DNA of 64,000 nucleotides, from positions 769,237 to 833,236 of the forward strand of contig NZ_FWYB01000002.1 in NCBI RefSeq assembly GCF_900176505.1. The letters run 5' to 3'. Each line of letters begins with the position of its first letter. The stretch's first letter is position 1. Shown here piece by piece: positions 18,632 through 27,813 of the stretch. The position numbers were made by a program, and so were the translations under genes. Under the pieces are notes generated by a model. It did no database searches. It had not been told where the DNA came from and was given only the letters and a program-made list of their open reading frames with translations. This stretch comes from Pedobacter nyackensis. GTDB taxonomy: Bacteria; Bacteroidota; Bacteroidia; Sphingobacteriales; Sphingobacteriaceae.

Positions 18632-20040
18632 TGAACGTTAAACAAAAGACCATAAAAAACGAGGTTTCGGTTAAAGGCGTGGGTCTGCATACCGGAGCAA
18701 ATGTTACGCTTACTTTTTGTCCTGCACCTGAAAATCACGGATTTAAATTCCAAAGGATAGATATTTCCGGAGCTCCGATTATTGATGCAGATTGCGACAA
18801 TGTTACCGACACAGCCAGGGGAACAACGATTACCCAGAATGGTGCCAGTGTAAGCACGGTAGAGCACGTTATGGCTTCTTTGGTTGGGATGGATCTGGAT
18901 AACGTTCTGATGAAGCTTGATGGGCCTGAAACGCCAATTATGGATGGAAGTGCGATTCAGTTTTTAGATGCTTTGGAGCTGGCGGGTGTTCAGTTGCAAA
19001 GTGTGGATAGAGAGTATTTCCAAATTCCGCATAACATTACTTACACTGAGCCGGATAGAAAAGTTGAGATTGTTGCGATGCCTTTAGATGACTATAGGTT
19101 TACGTGCATGATTGATTACAATTCTCCGGTTTTGGGCAGTCAGCATGCAGGTATCTCCAGCATTGCTGAATTTAAAAAGGAAATTGCTTCATGCAGGACT
19201 TTCTGCTTTTTGCACGAGTTAGAGTATCAATTGCAAAATAACCTGATTAAAGGGGGTGATTTAAATAATGCGATTGTTATTGTTGACAAGGAAGTGACTA
19301 AAGATGAGCTGGATCACCTGGCAAAAATCTTTAACAGGTCTGAAATAGAAGTTGCTCCGCAAGGAATTTTAAATAATATGGAATTGCGGTATCAGAATGA
19401 GCCTGCAAGACATAAATTATTGGATATGATTGGTGATCTAGCCTTGGTTGGCGTTCACTTAAAGGGTCATATTATGGCTGCAAGGCCTGGTCATGCTGCA
19501 AATGTGGCTTTTGCTAAAAAAATTAAAGCAGCGATCAAAAAAGAAAAAAATAAAAAGGTGCATCATGTATATGACACCACTGTAAAACCGCTTTACGATA
19601 TTGTCCAGATTATGGACATTCTCCCTCACCGTCAGCCGTTTCTGTTTATTGACAAGATTCTGGAACTGAGTAAAACCCATGTGGTTGGTGTAAAAAATGT
19701 AACCATGAACGAGGAGTTCTTTAAGGGGCATTTTCCGGGAGCACCTGTTTTTCCGGGTGTGATTCAGATTGAGGCTATGGCTCAAACTGGAGGGATTCTG
19801 GTGTTGAGTACGGTTCCTGATCCAAAAAATTACCTTACCTTGTTCCTTAAAATCGATAATGTACGTTTTAGAGCGCAGGTTTCTCCTGGTGATACAATCG
19901 TGTTCAGATGCGATTTAATGGAGCCAATCAGAAGAGGAATTGCACAGATGAAAGGCGTCGGAATGGTCGGCGGAAAAGTGGTTGTTGAAGCAGAAATGAT
20001 GGCCCAAATCGTAAAAGTAAAAGAAAACGAAACTACATGA
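18631..20040 (+). CDS. lpxC/fabZ: Bifunctional LpxC deacetylase / FabZ dehydratase fusion
   Basis: 469 residues. Residues 1-about 310 are UDP-3-O-acyl-GlcNAc deacetylase, the committed lipid A step, with zinc-site segments STVEHVMASL, RHKLLDMIGDLALVG and HIMAARPGHAANVAF. Residues about 320-469 are the hot-dog 3-hydroxyacyl-ACP dehydratase FabZ with LPHRQPFLFID and the catalytic region GHFPGAPVFPGVIQIEAMAQ. The fusion is known in Bacteroidetes. It draws on and feeds the same 3-hydroxyacyl-ACP pool at the branch between lipid A and phospholipid synthesis. It overlaps lpxD by one base and lpxA by four (ATGA). Confidence 0.97.
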   Translation: MNVKQKTIKNEVSVKGVGLHTGANVTLTFCPAPENHGFKFQRIDISGAPIIDADCDNVTDTARGTTITQNGASVSTVEHVMASLVGMDLDNVLMKLDGPETPIMDGSAIQFLDALELAGVQLQSVDREYFQIPHNITYTEPDRKVEIVAMPLDDYRFTCMIDYNSPVLGSQHAGISSIAEFKKEIASCRTFCFLHELEYQLQNNLIKGGDLNNAIVIVDKEVTKDELDHLAKIFNRSEIEVAPQGILNNMELRYQNEPARHKLLDMIGDLALVGVHLKGHIMAARPGHAANVAFAKKIKAAIKKEKNKKVHHVYDTTVKPLYDIVQIMDILPHRQPFLFIDKILELSKTHVVGVKNVTMNEEFFKGHFPGAPVFPGVIQIEAMAQTGGILVLSTVPDPKNYLTLFLKIDNVRFRAQVSPGDTIVFRCDLMEPIRRGIAQMKGVGMVGGKVVVEAEMMAQIVKVKENETT

Positions 20041-20822
20041 TACAACCCTTAGCATATATACACCCTCAGGCAAAAATAGCCGACAATGTGGTTATTGAAC
20101 CTTTCGCCGTAATTCACAAAGATGTTGAAATAGGTGAGGGTACTTGGATTGGCTCTAATGTGGTGATCATGGATGGTGCACGAATAGGCAAGAACTGCAG
20201 GATATTTCCCGGTTCTGTAATTTCCGGTGTTCCACAGGATTTAAAGTTTGCCGGAGAAGTTACTACGGCAGAAATTGGTGATAATACAACTATTCGTGAG
20301 TGTGTAACCATCAACAGAGGTACTAAAGATAAATGGAAGACTGTTATTGGCAGTAACTGCCTGATTCAGGCTTATTCGCACATTGCTCACGATTGTGAGG
20401 TAGGTGATTACTGTATATTTTCAAACAGTACAACACTTGCAGGTCACATTACGATTGGCGACTACGTGGTTTTGGCAGGATTGGTGGCTATTCATCAGTT
20501 TGTAAAAGTGGGTTCGCACGCCTTTGTAACCGGTGGTTCATTGGTTAGAAAAGACGTTCCTCCATACGTTAAGGCTGCAAGAGAGCCTTTATCCTACGCT
20601 GGCATTAATTCTGTTGGTTTGAGAAGAAGAGGTTTTTCTTCAGAGAAAATCAACGAGATACAAGAAATTTACAGGGTTTTGTTTGTGAAACACAATAACG
20701 TAACAAAGGCCCTGGACATGATAGAAGCTGAATTTGCACCTACTGAGATCCGTGATGAGATTGTAGATTTCATCAGAAATTCTAATAGGGGAGTAATGAA
20801 AGGCTTTGGTTCGGGAAGTTAA
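20037..20822 (+). CDS. lpxA: UDP-N-acetylglucosamine O-acyltransferase
   Basis: First, reversible step of lipid A synthesis. It has 261 residues. The left-handed beta-helix hexapeptide repeats span residues 1-190 and the helical C-terminal domain spans 195-261. The catalytic His lies in IQAYSHIAHDCEVGD. The 262-residue length of the E. coli enzyme is closely matched. It overlaps lpxC-fabZ by four bases and is followed after 12 bases by an ABC ATPase gene. Confidence 0.97.
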   Translation: MIQPLAYIHPQAKIADNVVIEPFAVIHKDVEIGEGTWIGSNVVIMDGARIGKNCRIFPGSVISGVPQDLKFAGEVTTAEIGDNTTIRECVTINRGTKDKWKTVIGSNCLIQAYSHIAHDCEVGDYCIFSNSTTLAGHITIGDYVVLAGLVAIHQFVKVGSHAFVTGGSLVRKDVPPYVKAAREPLSYAGINSVGLRRRGFSSEKINEIQEIYRVLFVKHNNVTKALDMIEAEFAPTEIRDEIVDFIRNSNRGVMKGFGSGS

Positions 20823-20834
20823 CCGATCGGATAC

Positions 20835-21449
20835 ATGACAATTAACTTAGATGGCGTTGGAAGACGCTTTAACCAGGAGTGGATTTTCAGAAATGTTAAC
20901 TATCAGTTTAACATTTCTGAAAAATACGCAGTTTTAGGACCAAATGGTTCAGGGAAATCAACCCTGCTAAGTGTTTTACTCGGCAATTTATCTCCTTCAG
21001 AAGGTAAAATTAGCTATCATGCGGGGGCTGAGGTTCCCGTCGAATCTATTTATCAATCTATAAGTTTTGCTGCGCCTTACCTGGATTTAATTGAGGAATT
21101 TACACTTCAGGAAACCATTAGGTTTCATTTTAAGTTTAAAGCCTTTTTAGCCGGTATGGATGAAGAGTCGGTATTAGACCTGCTCGGACTGGCGAAATCG
21201 CAGGACAAGGCTTTAAAATACTTCTCCTCGGGAATGAAACAGCGCACTAAGCTTGCTTTAGCCTGTTGCAGTGATACCCCAATCCTTTTGCTGGATGAAC
21301 CGACCTCGAACCTTGATAAACAGGGAATGGCCTGGTATCTTCAGTTGATCGAAAAGTTTTCTTCAAACAGAATGCTAATCATAGGCTCAAATCAGGAGTC
21401 TGAGTATTCCTTTTGTAACCATTTTGTGGAATTGACGGATTATAAATAA
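20835..21449 (+). CDS. ABC transporter ATP-binding protein, stand-alone
   Basis: 204 residues, a single ABC ATPase domain. Walker A is GPNGSGKST (about 36-44), the signature is degenerate (FSSGMKQR in place of LSGGQ-R), and Walker B is LLLDEPTSNLD. No permease gene is next to it, so its membrane partner is unknown. It follows lpxA by 12 bases on the same strand and probably ends the lpx transcript, so a role in envelope lipid transport is possible but unproven. Confidence 0.85.
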   Translation: MTINLDGVGRRFNQEWIFRNVNYQFNISEKYAVLGPNGSGKSTLLSVLLGNLSPSEGKISYHAGAEVPVESIYQSISFAAPYLDLIEEFTLQETIRFHFKFKAFLAGMDEESVLDLLGLAKSQDKALKYFSSGMKQRTKLALACCSDTPILLLDEPTSNLDKQGMAWYLQLIEKFSSNRMLIIGSNQESEYSFCNHFVELTDYK

Positions 21450-21530
21450 CTAAAATTTATATTTGAAAACCGCTCAAAAGGGGCTATTTAGCGATTAAAA
21501 TACCTTTATAAAATTATTTTTCAATAACTA

Positions 21531-21561
21531 TTGCAGGATTCAAAAATAGTCTTTACCTTTG
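21531..21561 (+). promoter_or_regulatory. efp promoter, Bacteroidetes type
   Basis: TTG (21531-21533), 20 nt, TACCTTTG (21554-21561), an exact TAnnTTTG element. The leader to the efp ATG is about 40 nt. Confidence 0.7.
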
Positions 21562-21606
21562 CGGCACGAAAAAAGGCCGAAAGTTTAGGCACAATTTCAA
21601 AGTAAA

Positions 21607-22167
21607 ATGGCAAAAGCATCAGAAGTAAAAAATGGAAACATCCTTCGTTTCAACGGAGAATTGGTACAAGTAGAGGAATTTCTACACCGCACCCCAGGAA
21701 ATTTACGCGCTTTTTATCAAGCTAAAATGCGGAACGTTAAAACCGGTAAACTGGTTGAATATAGATTCCGTGTAGATGAAGAGGTTGAGATTTGCCGTGT
21801 TGAAACCAGCGATTACCAATATTTGTATGAAGATGGTGAGGCACTAGTAGTAATGGATAATACTACATACGAACAGTTTAACGTACCGAAATTGTTATTC
21901 GGTAAAAGTATACGGTTCTTGAAAGAAGGAATGAATGTAATTATCGCATTTGAAAGTGACGAGCCGATTATGGCACAAACACCTTCACATGTTGAATTAG
22001 AAATAACCTACTCGGAGCCTGCAGTTAAAGGCGATACTTCTACAAACGCATTGAAATATGCAACAGTAGAGACAGGAGTAGAAATAAAAGTCCCAATGTT
22101 TATCAATCAGGGCGATAAAGTTAAGGTTGATACACGCACTGGTGACTATGTTGAAAGAGTAAAATAA
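21607..22167 (+). CDS. efp: Translation elongation factor P
   Basis: Relieves ribosome stalling at polyproline stretches. It has 186 residues and three beta-barrel domains: KOW-like (1-65), then two OB domains with CRVETSDYQYLYEDG and the C-terminal GDKVKVDTRTGDYVER. The domain I loop that carries the modified residue reads RTPGNLRAF: the E. coli Lys34 position (PGKGQA) is Asn32 here, with Arg34 two places on. So neither EpmA lysylation nor the usual EarP rhamnosylation site is aligned. The gene has its own promoter and a strong terminator. Confidence 0.97.
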   Translation: MAKASEVKNGNILRFNGELVQVEEFLHRTPGNLRAFYQAKMRNVKTGKLVEYRFRVDEEVEICRVETSDYQYLYEDGEALVVMDNTTYEQFNVPKLLFGKSIRFLKEGMNVIIAFESDEPIMAQTPSHVELEITYSEPAVKGDTSTNALKYATVETGVEIKVPMFINQGDKVKVDTRTGDYVERVK

Positions 22168-22204
22168 GAATTTTCATAGTTTAGTTTTAGGTTTAGGTTG
22201 ATTG

Positions 22205-22239
22205 TGGCTTCGGAGTGGTTCCCGAAGCCATCTTTTTTT
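22205..22239 (+). terminator. efp terminator
   Basis: Perfect 9-bp stem TGGCTTCGG/CCGAAGCCA (22205-22213, 22222-22230) with an 8-nt loop, followed by TCTTTTTTT. Confidence 0.9.
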
Positions 22240-22271
22240 ATAAGCTTTTTTTATTGGGGCTTATTGAAGAG

Positions 22272-22303
22272 TTGAGACCTATAGCAAGTAATTGTTATCT
22301 TTG
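22272..22303 (+). promoter_or_regulatory. Candidate promoter of the 5-FTHF cyclo-ligase gene
   Basis: TTG (22272-22274), 21 nt, TATCTTTG (22296-22303). The element ends five bases before the ATG at 22309, implying little or no 5' leader. Confidence 0.6.
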
Positions 22304-22308
22304 TTTTG

Positions 22309-22869
22309 ATGACAAAAGCTGAGCTCAGAAAAACTGCAAATGCACGACGGAAAACGCTTTCACAAGAGGAGGTTGCTGTTTATAGTCAGGAAATGTTGCA
22401 TCATTTCTCTTCATTAGATCTGTCAGATGTAAATACCATTCACATATTTCTTCCTATTGCAGAGAAGAAAGAGCCAGATACTTTTTTGTTTATCGATTGG
22501 CTTTATCTACATCATCCACATATAAAAATTATTGTTCCCAGAGCTGATTTTGACAGCGCATTGATGACCAATTATGTATATCGGGGTAAGGATGGTCTGG
22601 TTAAGAATCTTTACAATATCCTGGAACCGGGGCAAGGAGAGTTGCATAACGGGGGGATTGATATTGTCATTATTCCTATGCTGGCTTTTGATAAAAAGGG
22701 CTATAGGGTTGGTTATGGTAAAGGTTTTTACGATCGTTTTTTACAGAAGATAAATACGCGTAAGATAGGTTTATGCATGTTTGAACCTGTTGAGATCATC
22801 ACCGATGTAAATGAACATGATGTCCGCCTGGATTTGTGTATTACCCCAGACAGAATTTATACATTCTGA
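22309..22869 (+). CDS. 5-formyltetrahydrofolate cyclo-ligase
   Basis: ATP-dependent conversion of 5-formyl-THF to 5,10-methenyl-THF (folate salvage). It has 186 residues. N-terminal KAELRKTANARRKTLS and the signature GVDIVIIP-like segment GIDIVIIPMLAFDKKGYRVGYGKGFYDRF (given here by position, about 113-142) fix the family. ATG at 22309 is chosen; a TTG directly before it is in frame, but the promoter would then lie over the start. Confidence 0.93.
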   Translation: MTKAELRKTANARRKTLSQEEVAVYSQEMLHHFSSLDLSDVNTIHIFLPIAEKKEPDTFLFIDWLYLHHPHIKIIVPRADFDSALMTNYVYRGKDGLVKNLYNILEPGQGELHNGGIDIVIIPMLAFDKKGYRVGYGKGFYDRFLQKINTRKIGLCMFEPVEIITDVNEHDVRLDLCITPDRIYTF

Positions 22870-22971
22870 GCAGACAATTCTTTATCTCCTAAATTTCAGA
22901 TCAGGGGTAACAAAATGTTATTTCTATTGATATATCTCCAAACAGTGTAGTATTAAACTAAAGGAGAAATT

Positions 22972-24762
22972 ATGAAAAAGTTAATATTAGTGGTATTGGC
23001 GGTTTTGATAACCGGCCTTACCTGGGGGCAAACGAAGGAGGATTCATCGCCCAATAACAGTGGTAAACTTCAGATCTCAGCCTTTGGTGGCTTAAGTATG
23101 CCTTTGGGCGACTATAAAAATGAAATTGGTCGCGCAAAGAACGGGTATTTCGGCGGTCTGGCCATAGATCAGTACTTTAAAGGGAATAAATGGGGCTTAG
23201 GCATAGACGCCCGTTTCCTTAACCACAATATGAGGAAATTTGATACCGTATTCTTTGCAAATGGATACATTGCACCGGAATACATTAACCATGCTTCATT
23301 TCAACACATCGGTGTTGGCATTGGCCCCACTTATAAATCGAACTTTGGTAAACTCGATCTGGAGGCTTTTCTTCGTGGGGGAGTGTTGTTTCAAGGCTTC
23401 CCGCAGTATAAACAATCTATCTATGTAAATCAGGCTGTTGGCCCATCTTTGAATATGGCTGATGTTTACTACACCAGCAACCCTAAACGAATTACCAAGG
23501 CCTGGATGGGCTTAGGTGGTTTGCGCTTGTCGTACGCCATAAACAATCATTGGGGCGTATTTGCACAGGCAGATTATTTAAGAACTTTTGGGAAACGCTT
23601 CGGTGGAGACTCCAGCGAGTTCCACATCACAAAATACAACCAGAAAAAAGGGCTTAATGCAACTGATGTATTGAATGTAAAAGACAACCAAATCACTAAC
23701 TTAATCGATTTCTATGAAGAACAAACCATTACTCAAAAAACCTATATACAGGCTGTAAATGTTGGCCTTGGAATTAAATATACATTTGGCGCTAAACGCA
23801 AAATCGCACCCGTAGCTCCGATGACTAAAGCTGTTGCTCCGCCTGCAACTGGGCAGCCGAAAGATATCCTGGTTGTGGTAAAAGATTTACAAACGGGGAT
23901 AGCATTGAGTGGGGTGACGGTTAAAATCAGTCGGAATAGCATTGATAATACTTCTATCAGTAATGCTGATGGCCAGGCAGAGCGGGTAAAAGCTGCCGAA
24001 AAGGGCGTTTATCAGGTCACAGCACTGAAAAACGGAATAGCTGCTATGCCGGTTGAAATAGGGCTAGCTGATTTCGACAAGTCAGGGAATGTGATCTATA
24101 AAGAGATTTTTCACGACGATCCGAGATTTACTTTGATCGGGGAGACGATTAGGGCTAACGACAATTCAAAATTACCAGGTATCGGTACTGTGCTGACCAA
24201 TTCTGGAAATAGTCAGAATATGACGCAGATTTCTGATGCAGAAGCTAAGTTTGTTTATCAGTTGGAGCAACAGTCGGCCTATAACATTGTGGCCAATCAG
24301 GCAGGTAAATTTTCGCAAACAGAAAGTGTAACGACTAAAGGGCTGGACAGAAGCAAAACGCTTTATGTGACCTTAAAGCTAGGGGTTAATAACCTGGATG
24401 CAGGTGCAGTCTTTGTGCTTAAGAACATCCATTATGACTTTGATCAGTCGTACATCAGGCCAGATGCAGGCAGGATATTGGACAATTTATTAAACGTGAT
24501 GTTTCAAAACCCTACTTTGAGAATCGAGTTGTCCTCTCATACCGATAGCCGTGGTAAAGATGCTTACAACATGCGTTTGTCGCAGCAAAGAGCCGAGGCG
24601 GCGGTAAATTACCTGGTTAGCAAAGGTGTTGATCGTAGCAGAATGATAGCCCGGGGCTATGGAGAGACGCGTTTATTAAACCGTTGTGCAAATGGCGTAC
24701 AATGCGATGAAGACGAACATCAGGCAAACAGGCGTACAGAGATAAAGGTGTTGAAGTATTAA
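22972..24762 (+). CDS. OmpA family outer-membrane protein
   Basis: 596 residues with a signal peptide (1-about 19). An N-terminal beta-barrel-like domain (about 28-270) has alternating hydrophobic/aromatic strands ending in GLGIKYTFGAKRK. A Pro/Ala linker (275-295) and two carboxypeptidase-regulatory-like beta modules (about 297-470) follow. The C-terminal OmpA peptidoglycan-binding domain (about 478-596) has the signature THTD-like SSHTDSRG...NMRLSQQRAEA. It should tie the outer membrane to the wall. A perfect AAAGGAG (22960-22966), five bases before the ATG, is unusual in this phylum. Confidence 0.92.
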   Translation: MKKLILVVLAVLITGLTWGQTKEDSSPNNSGKLQISAFGGLSMPLGDYKNEIGRAKNGYFGGLAIDQYFKGNKWGLGIDARFLNHNMRKFDTVFFANGYIAPEYINHASFQHIGVGIGPTYKSNFGKLDLEAFLRGGVLFQGFPQYKQSIYVNQAVGPSLNMADVYYTSNPKRITKAWMGLGGLRLSYAINNHWGVFAQADYLRTFGKRFGGDSSEFHITKYNQKKGLNATDVLNVKDNQITNLIDFYEEQTITQKTYIQAVNVGLGIKYTFGAKRKIAPVAPMTKAVAPPATGQPKDILVVVKDLQTGIALSGVTVKISRNSIDNTSISNADGQAERVKAAEKGVYQVTALKNGIAAMPVEIGLADFDKSGNVIYKEIFHDDPRFTLIGETIRANDNSKLPGIGTVLTNSGNSQNMTQISDAEAKFVYQLEQQSAYNIVANQAGKFSQTESVTTKGLDRSKTLYVTLKLGVNNLDAGAVFVLKNIHYDFDQSYIRPDAGRILDNLLNVMFQNPTLRIELSSHTDSRGKDAYNMRLSQQRAEAAVNYLVSKGVDRSRMIARGYGETRLLNRCANGVQCDEDEHQANRRTEIKVLKY

Positions 24763-24778
24763 CCGATCCTATAAACAG

Positions 24779-24817
24779 AGAGTCCGTATCACTTAAGATA
24801 CGGACTCTTTTATTTTT
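24779..24817 (+). terminator. Terminator of the OmpA-like gene
   Basis: Perfect 12-bp stem (24779-24790 with 24797-24808, AGAGTCCGTATC and its complement), a 6-nt loop, then TTTTATTTTT. It overlaps the last bases of hutG, which converges on it; the minus-strand side has only a weak T tract. Confidence 0.9.
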
Positions 24818-25781
24818 GTGACTTAATAAAGTCACTTATAAGGTACGCAATGGTCTTGGCGGTAGTTTGATCCTTCCTGCCATCAATTAAGGCAACAGCG
24901 CCTTCGCAAACGTGTAAATACGTGAATTTTTTGCCTGATGTCAGAATAAGTTTTCTGATTTCGTTTAAACTGAAGCCTGAAGGGCCAATAGCACTGGATA
25001 AAACATTTGCGATGCAATCCAGATCGAGCTCGAGGCCTGTAGATGGCCCTGTTTGTTTAAGCAGTCCTTTCCAATGATCGGAAAGCGGTTGCTCACTTTT
25101 CAGCAGGTTATCAAAAAACACAGCATGTATGCGGGGATTTTCTGATATAGTTTCGAGTATCGCATTGTTGTTGTAGTTCTGATGTAAGCCAAAAATGCCA
25201 TAAATATTTAAAAAGTCATCCTTTATGGCATAACTGAATCCATTACCGCTATGTCTGCCATCAGTAGGTCTTAAGTCCGCATGGGCGTCGATATTGACGA
25301 CATCGATTGGCTTGTTTAAGGCCAGTGAACTTCCTTTTATCATCGGATAGGCGTTATTATGCCCTCCACCTATTACAATTGGAACTTTTCCGGCCGCAAT
25401 TACCTGTTGAATTACAGGATAAACCTGTGCGTCTATCTCTTCAACCTTTTGTTGCAGATTACTTAAGGTATGGGCTGCCGGATCGGTAAAATCAAAGTGC
25501 CCCAATATCAGCAACTCCTCTCCGGAAAAAAATGGAGTGCTTTGGATGTTTAAAAGGGCCTTGAGTGCCGGATCCCAGGCTGTGGCTGTACCGGGAACGC
25601 CATGGTTGGCGCGTACACCGATATCCTCCGGGATGCCAATCAGTACAAATTGAGCCGTTGAAATGGCTATTTCTTCCAGTGTTGATACAAATTGGGCCTT
25701 CTCACCTATTTTTGTCTCTCCAGAGCGAAGACTAGTCGCTGAGTTGACATCTTCCTGTCCGTAGATTTTAAGGCCGTCCAT
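24810..25781 (-). CDS. hutG: Formimidoylglutamase (arginase/agmatinase family)
   Basis: Hydrolyses N-formimidoyl-L-glutamate to glutamate and formamide, the last step of histidine degradation. It has 323 residues. Binuclear Mn ligands of the arginase fold are visible: H141 in IGGGHNN, D165-A-H167-A-D169, and a DLD pair near 253-255. The GGGHN variant (Asn after His) differs from the arginase GGDHS. The start overlaps the hutI stop by one base, which supports the Hut assignment over agmatinase. Confidence 0.88.
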   Translation of the reverse strand: MDGLKIYGQEDVNSATSLRSGETKIGEKAQFVSTLEEIAISTAQFVLIGIPEDIGVRANHGVPGTATAWDPALKALLNIQSTPFFSGEELLILGHFDFTDPAAHTLSNLQQKVEEIDAQVYPVIQQVIAAGKVPIVIGGGHNNAYPMIKGSSLALNKPIDVVNIDAHADLRPTDGRHSGNGFSYAIKDDFLNIYGIFGLHQNYNNNAILETISENPRIHAVFFDNLLKSEQPLSDHWKGLLKQTGPSTGLELDLDCIANVLSSAIGPSGFSLNEIRKLILTSGKKFTYLHVCEGAVALIDGRKDQTTAKTIAYLISDFIKSQK

Positions 25782-27025
25782 TAGCTTATTTTTCCGTTTA
25801 AGACGATAGTGTCAATTTGCGACTGCCCAAAACTATAAGGCAGGAATGCTAGTGACGACATTGGTCGGGTAATAAACAGGTTTGCTTTTTTGCCTTTGGC
25901 AATGCTGCCAACTTCGCGGCTTAGTTCCATTGCTGCTGCGCCATTGATGGTGGCTGCGTTTATAGCTTCTTCAGGACGCATTCTAAGTTTAATGCAGGCT
26001 AAAGAAACCACCAGGTTCATGTTTCCGGAAGGAGTAGAGCCAGGGTTATAATCTGTTGCCACAGCAACCGGGATATTTGCATTGATCAGGCCTCTTGCAT
26101 TGGCAAATGGAATGTTGATGTAAAACGAGCAGGAAGGCAATAATGTCGCAATCGTATCACCGCTTTTTAAACTTTCAATAACTGCGTCATCGGTAGCCTC
26201 CAGGTGATCTACTGAGATGGCCTGATGCTTCACACCTACCTGAACTCCACCTGAAACAGATAGCTGGTTGGCATGTATTTTAGGTTTCAATCCGTATTTA
26301 GCGCCCGCCTGTAAAAGTCTGTCGGTATCGTCTACAGAGAAAAAGCCCTGCTCACAAAAAGCGTCCATATAATCGGCCAGACCTTCATCCGCAATTTTCG
26401 GCAACATTTCATCTATGATCAGCTTAATATAACCCTCATGGTTGTTTTTATATTCAGGAGGATAAGCGTGGGCGGCAAGGAATGAGGCTTTAACAGGAAT
26501 CTGGAAATTGTCTTTCAGTTTGCGGATTACCCTCAGCATTTTGAGTTCGCTATCAGTTGTCAATCCATACCCACTTTTTATCTCTACAGCTCCGGTTCCC
26601 TGTTTGATCATGTCTGTCAGGCGGATTGCTGCAGAATTGTACAGCTGCTCTTCTGAAGCCAGTTGAAGTTTACGGGCAGAGTTTAAAATCCCACCTCCGG
26701 CCGCGGCAATGTCTTCATAACTTTTTCCGTCGATTTTCATCACAAACTCTTCTTCGCGTGAGGCGGCAAAGACGATGTGGGTATGAGAATCGCACCAGGA
26801 AGGGAATACAAAGCCCCCTTTGGCATCATGCGTAAATGCGGTATTTGGCAAGTCAACCGGTAGTTGGTCCATCTTTCCAAAGTCTGAAATCTTTCCGTCT
26901 TCGCATAAAACCCATGCATTTTCCAGTGTTGGAAGCCCCTGCATCTGGTTTCCCCTTAGCATTAGGGTTTCCTGAGGATGTAATCCAACAAGAGAACCGA
27001 TATTGGTAATGAACAATGCAGACAT
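25781..27025 (-). CDS. hutI: Imidazolonepropionase
   Basis: Opens the imidazolone ring in histidine degradation to give N-formimidoyl-glutamate, the substrate of HutG. It has 414 residues of amidohydrolase fold: metal-binding H81-T-H83 in CDSHTHIVF, KSGYGLTTDSELKMLRVI, HANQL, DHLEATDD and ATDYNPGSTP. It overlaps hutG by one base (TAATG). hutH and hutU are not in the window. The exodeoxyribonuclease gene is two bases upstream on the same strand, so the three may share a transcript. Confidence 0.96.
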   Translation of the reverse strand: MSALFITNIGSLVGLHPQETLMLRGNQMQGLPTLENAWVLCEDGKISDFGKMDQLPVDLPNTAFTHDAKGGFVFPSWCDSHTHIVFAASREEEFVMKIDGKSYEDIAAAGGGILNSARKLQLASEEQLYNSAAIRLTDMIKQGTGAVEIKSGYGLTTDSELKMLRVIRKLKDNFQIPVKASFLAAHAYPPEYKNNHEGYIKLIIDEMLPKIADEGLADYMDAFCEQGFFSVDDTDRLLQAGAKYGLKPKIHANQLSVSGGVQVGVKHQAISVDHLEATDDAVIESLKSGDTIATLLPSCSFYINIPFANARGLINANIPVAVATDYNPGSTPSGNMNLVVSLACIKLRMRPEEAINAATINGAAAMELSREVGSIAKGKKANLFITRPMSSLAFLPYSFGQSQIDTIVLNGKIS

Positions 27026-27027
27026 AT

Positions 27028-27798
27028 TTAAGGGTTTAGTTCAAGTAAAACAGGACAGTGATCAGAGTGAATAGCATCGGCCAGAATGGTTACTTTTTTC
27101 AGTTTCTCCAGCATTGGCTGAGTGGCCAGGTGGTAATCGATACGCCAGCCCAGGTTCTTTGCTCTAGAGTTGGCCCTAAAACTCCACCAGGTGTAATGAT
27201 GCGGATCTTTATTGAAATGGCGGAAGGTATCGATGAAGCCGTTGCTTAAGAATAATTCCATCCATTCGCGCTCTTCAGGCAAAAACCCGGAAGAATTGGC
27301 ATTTGATTTGGGATTATGGATATCCATGGCAGTATGGCAGATGTTGTAATCCCCTGAAATGATCAAATTAGGGATTTCATTACGTAATTCACCGATGTAA
27401 GTGTCGAAGAAACGCATGAATTCGTATTTTTTACCTTGTCTTTCATCGCCGCTTGATCCGGATGGCATATAAAGACTCATCAATGAAAAATCATCGAAAT
27501 CGGCTCTTAAAATCCTTCCTTCTTTATCAATCCATTCTTCGCCACAACCATATTCAACATGGTTTGGTTTTACCCGGGTTAGTATAGCAACCCCGCTATA
27601 TCCCTTTTTTTCGGCCGGAAACCAATAATGGTGATAGCCTAACTGTTCTATTAAAACAATAATTTCAGGGATTTGTGAAGGCAATGCTTTGACTTCCTGC
27701 AGGCAGATCATATCGGCATCTGTAGCTTGCAGCCATCCGAAAAAGTTTTTGGTGGAGGCTGAGCGAATGCCATTTACATTATAAGAGATAATCTTCAT
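27028..27798 (-). CDS. xth: Exodeoxyribonuclease III (AP endonuclease)
   Basis: Mg-dependent 3'-5' exonuclease/AP endonuclease for base-excision repair. It has 256 residues of exonuclease-endonuclease-phosphatase fold: NVNGIRSA, CLQEVKA (catalytic Glu), GDYNICHTAMDIHNP, WRIDYHLAT and the terminal SDHCPVLLEL. Length and motifs match ExoA/XthA. It is packed two bases from hutI and 15 bases from the cyclophilin gene. Confidence 0.95.
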   Translation of the reverse strand: MKIISYNVNGIRSASTKNFFGWLQATDADMICLQEVKALPSQIPEIIVLIEQLGYHHYWFPAEKKGYSGVAILTRVKPNHVEYGCGEEWIDKEGRILRADFDDFSLMSLYMPSGSSGDERQGKKYEFMRFFDTYIGELRNEIPNLIISGDYNICHTAMDIHNPKSNANSSGFLPEEREWMELFLSNGFIDTFRHFNKDPHHYTWWSFRANSRAKNLGWRIDYHLATQPMLEKLKKVTILADAIHSDHCPVLLELNP

Positions 27799-27813
27799 CG
27801 GTATTATTGATTT

